Assembly (NCBI GenBank): GCA_015999985.1
Contig: JAECRA010000008.1
Location: 1 to 64,000, forward strand
Direction of reading: 5' to 3'
Length of the DNA stretch: 64,000 bases
Source of the DNA: Comamonadaceae bacterium
GTDB taxonomy: Bacteria; Pseudomonadota; Gammaproteobacteria; Burkholderiales; Burkholderiaceae_C
Positions within the stretch are counted from its first letter, which is position 1, and each line of letters begins with the position of its first letter. Under the pieces are notes generated by a model. It had not been told where the DNA came from, searched no databases, and saw nothing but the letters and a program-made list of their open reading frames with translations. Below, piece by piece: positions 58,751 through 64,000 of this stretch. A program made the position numbers and the translations under genes.

Positions 58751-59602
58751 TTATTTCTCGCCCAGCCAATCAATGGGGATCTGGCCGTTTTCGGCGAGAA
58801 ATTGGTTGGCGCGTTTGAAGTGATCGCAACCCATGAATGGTACAGGAGGTCGTAAGGCCGAGAGCGGTGAAGGGTGGTTAGCCATCAACCACAGATGACC
58901 GCTCTGTTTGCTCAAAGACACGCCACTTCCACCCTCACGTTGCGGCAATCCAGGGAGATCTTCCGCTGCCGCTCTTATATCTTTTAGATTTTCAGGGGCC
59001 TTGGCTTGCGCATGCGCGCCCCACAGCATAAACACAAGTGGGCGCTCACTTTCAGCCAACTGATTGAAAATAGCGGTGGTTAGAGTTTGCCAACCCAGCT
59101 TGGCGTGGCTGGCGGGCTGGCCATCTTCCACCGTGAGGCACGTGTTGAGCAAGAGAACACCCTGGCGTGCCCAATGCTCAAGCAGGCCCTCTGCTTGGGG
59201 CGCCCTGCCGTATTCAAGCGCCAATTCCTTGTGAATGTTGCGCAAGCTGGGAGGAAATTTGATGCCCGGGCCGACATCGAACGCCAGGCCATTGGCCTGC
59301 CCGGGCCCGTGATAGGGGTCCTGACCAAGAATGACCACCCGTACAGATTCGGGCGGGGTCAGTGTCAACGCGCGCAGCGGTGTGGGAGGGTAGATACAGG
59401 CACCAGTCGCCACACGCGCCTTCAAGAACTCATCAAGACGCTGACCGGCTTCACTTTGCAGGAATTGATTCAATACGGGCTGCCAGCCAGACGCCACTTG
59501 CTCCATGCCCACAGGCCAGTGGCGCAGGCATTCCGGGCCGGCTGGAATTTCACCGAAAAGTGAAGGCGTCTGTGCTGTGCGTTGTCGTTCTGAGCCCGGC
59601 AT
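58751..59602 (-). CDS. ung: Uracil-DNA glycosylase, family 1
   Basis: A 283-residue enzyme. The water-activating motif G-Q-D-P-Y-H-G (about 93-99), L-L-L-N-T-C-L-T-V (about 150-158) and the H-P-S-P-L-S-A minor-groove loop (about 243-249) define family 1 UDG. It removes uracil from DNA to start base excision repair. The first 50 residues ([18 protein letters not shown]...) are longer than in E. coli. Its ATG overlaps the trpC stop (TGATG), so it is the last gene of the trpGDC transcript, an unrelated but common passenger in this group. Confidence 0.96.
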   Translation of the reverse strand: MPGSERQRTAQTPSLFGEIPAGPECLRHWPVGMEQVASGWQPVLNQFLQSEAGQRLDEFLKARVATGACIYPPTPLRALTLTPPESVRVVILGQDPYHGPGQANGLAFDVGPGIKFPPSLRNIHKELALEYGRAPQAEGLLEHWARQGVLLLNTCLTVEDGQPASHAKLGWQTLTTAIFNQLAESERPLVFMLWGAHAQAKAPENLKDIRAAAEDLPGLPQREGGSGVSLSKQSGHLWLMANHPSPLSALRPPVPFMGCDHFKRANQFLAENGQIPIDWLGEK

Positions 59603-60402
59603 CAGCGAAACAACTCGGCCAACGCTTCACCTGGCTCCGGTGCACGCATAAAGGTTTCACCCACCAGGAATGCATGCACGCCAGCCGCACGAAGACGCTG
59701 AACGTCTGCTGCAGTAGCAATGCCGCTTTCGGTGACCAGGAGACGATCAGAGGGGACTTCCGCGAGCAAGCTCAAGGTGGTGTCAAGCGACACCTCAAAG
59801 GTTCGCAGGTTACGGTTGTTGATGCCTACCAGCGGCGTCTTGAGCTTCAACGCCCGCTGCAGTTCAGCCTGGTCATGAACTTCTACCAGGACCGCCATAT
59901 CCAGGCTATGGGCGATGGCCTCTAGCTCAGCCATCTGCTCATCGCCAAGGCACGCAGCGATCAAAAGAATGCAGTCTGCCCCCATGACGCGTGATTCATA
60001 GATCTGGTAGGGGTCGACCATGAAATCTTTGCGCAACACAGGAAGTGCACAACTGGCGCGCGCCTGCTTGAGAAAGTCGATGCTGCCCTGGAAGAACTGC
60101 CGGTCCGTCAGCACCGAAAGGCAGGCTGCACTGGTGTTGCCGTCGCCGAAGGCGTAGCTCTGAGCGATGTCAGCGGGGATGAAGTCCTCGCGAATCACGC
60201 CTTTGCTTGGGCTGGCTTTCTTGATCTCCGCAATGACGGCGGCTTGGCCCGTCGCTTGTTTGGCACGCAGGGCCCCAATGAAGTCACGCGTGAGCACGCG
60301 GCTTTCAGCGTCTTCGCGCATGACTGCCAGCGGTTTCACTTTCAGGCCTGCAGCGACTTCTTCGCGCTTGACGGCGACGATCTTGTTCAGGATGTCACTC
60401 AT
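59602..60402 (-). CDS. trpC: Indole-3-glycerol phosphate synthase
   Basis: A 266-residue TIM-barrel enzyme converting carboxyphenylamino-deoxyribulose phosphate to indoleglycerol phosphate. Conserved parts are [10 protein letters not shown] (catalytic Lys), [17 protein letters not shown] and [10 protein letters not shown], with V-T-E-S-G-I near the end. It stands alone, not fused to TrpF. It is 68 bp after trpD and shares one base with ung. Confidence 0.97.
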   Translation of the reverse strand: MSDILNKIVAVKREEVAAGLKVKPLAVMREDAESRVLTRDFIGALRAKQATGQAAVIAEIKKASPSKGVIREDFIPADIAQSYAFGDGNTSAACLSVLTDRQFFQGSIDFLKQARASCALPVLRKDFMVDPYQIYESRVMGADCILLIAACLGDEQMAELEAIAHSLDMAVLVEVHDQAELQRALKLKTPLVGINNRNLRTFEVSLDTTLSLLAEVPSDRLLVTESGIATAADVQRLRAAGVHAFLVGETFMRAPEPGEALAELFR

Positions 60403-60470
60403 TTTTAAGTAGCTTTCCGCGCCGCTCAGCGATGGCGCTCTTGATGTTCAAAAAAGTAGGCGGGCTGAAA

Positions 60471-61499
60471 TCAGGCTGCCAGCTTGGCGCTGAAGGCTGC
60501 CAGGCTATCCAGCTTGGCGCGGGCAGCACCTGAGTCGATGGCTTCACGTGCACGCGACACGCCGTCTTTCATGCTGGGCACCACGCCCGCCGCATACAGC
60601 GCCACGCCGGAGTTCAACAGGACGATATCGCGGGCAGCACCGGGCTGACCGTCCAGTACGCCTTTGAGCATGGCCATGGACTGCTCAGGTGTTTCCACCT
60701 TCAATGCCCGGTTGCTCACCATCTGCAGGCCAAAATCTTCGGGGTGGATTTCATATTCGCTGATTTCCCCGCCTTTTAGCTCGCCCACGACCGTGGCCGC
60801 GCCGAGGCTGACTTCGTCCATGCCGTCTCGGCCATACACGACCACAGCATGCTCGGCCCCCAGACGCTGCAAGGCACGCACCTGAATGCCGACCAGATCG
60901 GGGTGAAATACGCCCATCAGGATATTGGGTGCTCCAGCCGGATTGGTAAGTGGACCGAGAATGTTGAAGAAAGTCTTGACGCCCATCTCTTTGCGAACAG
61001 GTGCTACGTTCTTCATAGCAGGATGATGGTTGGGCGCGAACATGAAGCCCATGCCGATTTCTGCAATGCTCTGGGCAATCTGTTCCGGCTTGAGATTGAT
61101 GTTGACCCCCAGTGCTTCCAGAACGTCGGCACTGCCTGATTTGCTGGAGACGCTACGTCCGCCATGCTTGGCACAGCGTGCGCCACCCGCGGCCGCCACG
61201 AACATGGAGCAGGTGCTGATGTTGAAGGTGTGTGAGCCATCACCCCCAGTGCCGACGATGTCAATCAGGTGCTTGGGATCTTGCACATGTACCTTCAAAG
61301 ACAGCTCTCGCATCACCTGCGCGGCTGCAGTGATCTCACCAATCGTCTCTTTCTTGACGCGCAGGCCAGTGGTGATGGCTGCGACCATGAGAGGGGAGAT
61401 TTCGCCCTTCATGATCAGCCGCATCAGATGCAGCATTTCGTCGTGGAATATTTCGCGGTGTTCGATGGTGCGCTGGAGCGCTTCCTGAGCGGTGATCAT
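60471..61499 (-). CDS. trpD: Anthranilate phosphoribosyltransferase
   Basis: A 342-residue enzyme that adds phosphoribosyl to anthranilate. The PRPP-binding [14 protein letters not shown], the [15 protein letters not shown] loop and G-R-D-G-M-D-E motif are intact. It is a separate protein, not fused with the TrpG amidotransferase, which precedes it by 111 bp. Confidence 0.97.
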   Translation of the reverse strand: MITAQEALQRTIEHREIFHDEMLHLMRLIMKGEISPLMVAAITTGLRVKKETIGEITAAAQVMRELSLKVHVQDPKHLIDIVGTGGDGSHTFNISTCSMFVAAAGGARCAKHGGRSVSSKSGSADVLEALGVNINLKPEQIAQSIAEIGMGFMFAPNHHPAMKNVAPVRKEMGVKTFFNILGPLTNPAGAPNILMGVFHPDLVGIQVRALQRLGAEHAVVVYGRDGMDEVSLGAATVVGELKGGEISEYEIHPEDFGLQMVSNRALKVETPEQSMAMLKGVLDGQPGAARDIVLLNSGVALYAAGVVPSMKDGVSRAREAIDSGAARAKLDSLAAFSAKLAA

Positions 61500-61610
61500 G
61501 CTTGTTCTCGATTCAACTTGGATGAAGAGTGCGCGCTGGCCCCGACTGCAACGAACCTGGGCGCTTTAAGAAGAAATGGGTGCGGTAGGGGCCGGCCGGA
61601 AGGAGCCCGG

Positions 61611-62183
61611 TCAGGTTGCCCGTACCAGAAAGTTCTTCAACATGGCATGGCCATGCTCTGTGAGGATGCTTTCGGGGTGGAATTGCACCCCTTCCACATC
61701 CAGCGACTGGTGCCGCACACCCATGATTTCACCGTCTTCCGTCCAAGCGGTGATTTCCAATTCTTTGGGAATCGTAGCGCGTTCGATGGAAAGCGAGTGG
61801 TAGCGGTTGACGGTGAATTGCTCAGGAAGCCCCGCGAAAACGCCCTTTTGCCGGGTGGTGATGACGCTGGTCTTGCCGTGCATCAACTCCTGGGCACGGA
61901 TGATCTTGCCACCGAAAGCAGCGCCAATCGACTGGTGTCCGAGGCACACGCCCAGGATAGGCAGCTTGCCGGCGAAGTGTTGAATGGCTGCGACCGAGAT
62001 GCCCGCCTCTGCTGGTGAGCACGGGCCGGGCGAGATGACCAGGCGGTCAGGCTTGCGTTCAGCGATGCCTTCAAGCGTGATTTCGTCGTTGCGAAAGACC
62101 TCGACATCGGCACCCAGTTCTCCAAAGTACTGGACGATGTTGTAGGTAAAGCTGTCGTAGTTGTCGACCATGAGGAGCTTCAT
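61611..62183 (-). CDS. trpG: Anthranilate synthase component II (glutamine amidotransferase)
   Basis: A 190-residue class I amidotransferase. The triad is visible: Cys in L-G-V-C-L-G-H-Q-S, and His/Glu in F-H-P-E-S-I. The start [15 protein letters not shown] and [10 protein letters not shown] are diagnostic of TrpG/PabA. It supplies ammonia to TrpE, or to PabB if shared. No trpE is next to it; upstream is a 350-bp spacer and then a hydratase gene. GAGGTGG lies before the ATG. Confidence 0.96.
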   Translation of the reverse strand: MKLLMVDNYDSFTYNIVQYFGELGADVEVFRNDEITLEGIAERKPDRLVISPGPCSPAEAGISVAAIQHFAGKLPILGVCLGHQSIGAAFGGKIIRAQELMHGKTSVITTRQKGVFAGLPEQFTVNRYHSLSIERATIPKELEITAWTEDGEIMGVRHQSLDVEGVQFHPESILTEHGHAMLKNFLVRAT

Positions 62184-62320
62184 AGATCCACCTCTGTGAT
62201 TTCAAGAATTTTGAACGGGATCACGGCGTTGGCGTGATTCAACTGGCAAAAGACGCGCGTACGCCAACGCCCACTCGGAGAGGAAAGGCAAGCTACCAGA
62301 TGTGATGGGATCAAGGGCAT
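62180..62320 (-). CDS. Possible 46-residue leader ORF overlapping the trpG start
   Basis: On the reverse strand an ATG at 62320 lies 7 bp after GGAGG and opens a 46-codon frame ([14 protein letters not shown]...) whose TGA overlaps the trpG ATG as ATGA. It contains only one Trp codon, so it is not a classical attenuator peptide. The DNA also holds an 11-bp inverted repeat. It may be a real coupled leader or a chance frame; the peptide has no recognisable domain. Confidence 0.3.
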   Translation of the reverse strand: MPLIPSHLVACLSSPSGRWRTRVFCQLNHANAVIPFKILEITEVDL

Positions 62321-62533
62321 TGGACATCCTCCGTGAGGTTGGAGCCGCCGTGCCGGAAAGTCTCAGACCTTGCCCACCGGTACGGCGACAAGGTTGCGGT
62401 CTGCACCGCAGCGACATGCCGCTTCCTATTGGAAGCGCCACCACTGAAGTGGGTTGATCGAAGAAATGGGGGTCATAAAAACAGCCACGAGGCATTCTAC
62501 ATGGCTAGGCCCCCCACAGTCTTCGCCTGCGCT
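62184..62533. other. Spacer upstream of trpG
   Basis: About 350 bp between the trpGDC-ung group and the upstream hydratase gene on the same strand. It contains the possible leader ORF, the inverted repeat GGCGTTGGCGT/ACGCCAACGCC, and no other credible frame. It must contain the trpG promoter, but I could not pick clear -35/-10 boxes. Confidence 0.5.
62225..62271. repeat. 11-bp inverted repeat in the trpG leader
   Basis: GGCGTTGGCGT (62225-62235) and ACGCCAACGCC (62261-62271) are perfect complements across a 25-base loop. In the trpG leader RNA they would form a stable stem about 40 bases before the start codon. There is no following T-run, so it is not a simple terminator; a control or stability hairpin is possible. 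Confidence 0.5.
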
Positions 62534-63322
62534 TTAGCTGAACCGAGGCGGACGCTTTTCGATAAAGGCCGTGACGGCTTCGCGGTGATCCGCTGTTTTA
62601 TGGGCGATGGCCTGGTAGCCCGCAGACATCTCCAGAAGCGACTCCAGAGACGCGTGCTCGCCCTCACGCAGCAGCCGCTTGGTCATGCGCATGACGGCAC
62701 CCGGGTTGGATGCGATCTTGCCCGCCAGTGCGCGAGCGGCGGGCAGCAGCTCACTGGCAGGCACCACGCGACTGACCAAGCCGAAGCTCATGGCTTCCTG
62801 GGCATTGATGGCCTCGCCGGTGAATGCCATTTCGCTCGCCTTGGCCATGCCCACGGCTCTTGGAAGCAGCCATGCACCGCCATCGCCGGGGACGATGCCT
62901 ACCCTCACGAAGCTTTCTGCGAAGCTGGCCTCTTCGCTCGCAATGCGTATGTCGCACATGCAAACCAAATCCAGCCCTGCACCAATGGCCGGCCCGTTGA
63001 CGGCGCAGATGGTGGGGACATCCAGGTTGTACAGGGCCCGCGGGATACGCTGGATGCCCTGCCGGTACTCTTCCCGGATCGCGTCGGGTGTCAAGGTTTC
63101 ATCAAAGAAGCGTCGCATGTCCTTTACATTGCCGCCCGAACTGAAGACCGGTCCCTCGGCCGTGAGGATGAGGGCTTTGACAGAAGGGTCGCGGCGCACC
63201 TCGTCGCAGACCTGAACAAACTCGTCGGCGGCAGTGTTACCCGTCAAAGCGTTGCGCGTCTCTGGCTGGCTCATGGTGAGCGTCAGAATGGCGCCGTCGC
63301 GTTGGATGTTCAAAAAGGCCAT
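62534..63322 (-). CDS. Enoyl-CoA hydratase/isomerase family protein
   Basis: The product has 262 residues from the ATG at 63322 (MAFLNIQRDGAIL), with TTGGAGAAA 9 bp upstream; a TTG at 63337 is a less likely start. Oxyanion-hole segments are F-S-S-G-G-N-V-K and G-P-A-I-G-A-G-L-D-L. The catalytic loop reads A-E-S-F-V-R-V-G-I-V-P-G-D-G-G-A, so the first classical Glu is replaced and an Asp remains at the second site. It is 30 bp downstream of the truncated acyl-CoA dehydrogenase and probably works with it. Confidence 0.9.
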   Translation of the reverse strand: MAFLNIQRDGAILTLTMSQPETRNALTGNTAADEFVQVCDEVRRDPSVKALILTAEGPVFSSGGNVKDMRRFFDETLTPDAIREEYRQGIQRIPRALYNLDVPTICAVNGPAIGAGLDLVCMCDIRIASEEASFAESFVRVGIVPGDGGAWLLPRAVGMAKASEMAFTGEAINAQEAMSFGLVSRVVPASELLPAARALAGKIASNPGAVMRMTKRLLREGEHASLESLLEMSAGYQAIAHKTADHREAVTAFIEKRPPRFS

Positions 63323-63352
63323 GTAATTTTTCTCCAATCAATCAGTGACATC

Positions 63353-64000
63353 TCAATCATTGACATCTGTGGTTGCACGCAGAAGATCAAGCGTACAAGC
63401 TTGGTGCCCATCTACAAGCGCCGTGCCCGCCACAGCATGCCAATAAGACTCAGAGCCTGCGGTCTGTCGCCACGCGTGCAAGCGCCGCGTCATCAGTTGC
63501 AGGTCGTATTCTTCTGTGAAACCGATGGCGCCATGGATGGCGTGGCCTGATTCCGCCACCAGCAGTGCGGCCTGGCTGCAACGCGCCTTGGCCACGGCCA
63601 CGCGCAACCAGTCAGGGAACATACCATTGCCCGCACATCCCAGTTGCGCAGCCATACGGGCCGCAAAGACATGTTCGCTCATGACGGCCAGTTGGTGCTG
63701 GATTGCCTGGAACTTGCCGATGGGCCGACCAAACTGGGTTCGCTCATTGGCAAAGTTCAATGTACGCTCAAAAGTATGCATGAGCGCTCCGGCGAGCTGT
63801 GCCGCTGTCAAGCAAGCTTGCATGGTTCGCAGATCAAGCCCATCCGGCAGGGCGATTTCCAGAGAAGGGGCGGCAGAGACCTGCGCAGCTATCCAACGCG
63901 AGCGGGTGTCCAGACAAAAGGCGGCGGGCTCAGAGGCCGCTTCGGCCATGTGCAGGAGTTGCCATCCGGCTTGATGCTGAACCAGCACGGCCTGGGCCAC
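63353..64000 (-). CDS. Acyl-CoA dehydrogenase, C-terminal part (cut by window end)
   Basis: At least 215 residues of the C-terminal region of an acyl-CoA dehydrogenase; the N-terminal FAD-binding half lies beyond position 64000. Recognisable parts are R-T-Q-F-G-R-P-I-G-K-F-Q-A-I-Q-H-Q-L and A-I-H-G-A-I-G-F-T-E-E-Y, which are the FAD-contact and substrate helices of the C-terminal domain. The weakly conserved first 60 residues fit the middle beta domain of a small-subunit type dehydrogenase. Confidence 0.87.
   Translation of the reverse strand: MAQAVLVQHQAGWQLLHMAEAASEPAAFCLDTRSRWIAAQVSAAPSLEIALPDGLDLRTMQACLTAAQLAGALMHTFERTLNFANERTQFGRPIGKFQAIQHQLAVMSEHVFAARMAAQLGCAGNGMFPDWLRVAVAKARCSQAALLVAESGHAIHGAIGFTEEYDLQLMTRRLHAWRQTAGSESYWHAVAGTALVDGHQACTLDLLRATTDVND

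Noticed and set aside
62333-63550. 405-codon plus-strand frame opposite the hydratase gene
   Set aside because: It crosses two real minus-strand genes and their gap and has no start signal or domain.

Overview
The window is a chromosomal stretch of a betaproteobacterium of the order Burkholderiales, most likely family Comamonadaceae. The evidence is gene order and protein character: an ATP synthase operon diverging from a DUF493-lipB-lipA group, a tRNA-Tyr/Gly/Thr-tuf-S10 cluster that stops after rpsQ, ung joined to trpGDC, a permease-less EIIA-HPr-EI set, and many TctC/Bug, CaiB/BaiF and acyl-CoA dehydrogenase genes. The family assignment is inference; the order is well supported. No prophage, CRISPR array or intact insertion sequence was seen.

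Layout. 1-2907 (minus): atpIBEFH and the first codons of atpA. 3383-5521 (plus): DUF493 protein, lipB and lipA. 6062-8715 (plus): a compact cluster of an unknown two-domain protein, a small Ras-like GTPase and three roadblock/LC7 proteins; it resembles actinobacterial conservons and MglA/MglB modules but has no sensor kinase beside it, and is the best candidate for an under-described system. 8785-19604 (minus): a catabolic operon (CoA transferase, three acyl-CoA dehydrogenases, three SDR/hydratase enzymes, an NDP-forming acyl-CoA synthetase and a Bug solute-binding protein) facing a divergent IclR regulator, with a 178-bp MITE-like element between two dehydrogenase genes. 20615-21386: a gene-free, repeat-rich island. 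21387-24220 (minus): quinone reductase, isovaleryl-CoA-dehydrogenase-like enzyme, hydratase.

24584-39445 (plus) is one long, tightly overlapping operon behind a strong sigma70-type promoter. It encodes a small His-rich ORF, a Liv-type ABC importer with an acyl-CoA synthetase gene inserted among its subunits, an SDR and hydratase, an AtuA-like protein, an embedded TetR regulator, and a biotin-dependent acyl-CoA carboxylase in which biotin carboxylase and biotin carrier are separate genes. Together with the divergent dehydrogenase and hydratase it reads as a pathway to import a carboxylic acid, activate it to a CoA thioester, and dehydrogenate, carboxylate and hydrate it. This parallels the Atu/Liu isoprenoid and leucine routes; the true substrate is unknown. 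39713-42237 adds another CoA ligase and hydratase.

42303-51324 is mixed: a lipoprotein with five internal repeats, PTS regulatory proteins (ptsI, ptsH, EIIA), a second lipoprotein, a CoA transferase, a GNAT acetyltransferase, a divergent cytochrome b561/cytochrome c' pair, a TlpA-like lipoprotein and a peroxiredoxin. 51446-58701 (minus) is the translation block tRNA-Tyr, tRNA-Gly, tRNA-Thr, tuf, rpsJ, then after a 315-bp gap with its own promoter rplC-rplD-rplW-rplB-rpsS-rplV-rpsC-rplP-rpmC-rpsQ, closed by a clear terminator. 58751-62183 (minus) holds ung and trpCDG. The window ends with an enoyl-CoA hydratase and a truncated acyl-CoA dehydrogenase.
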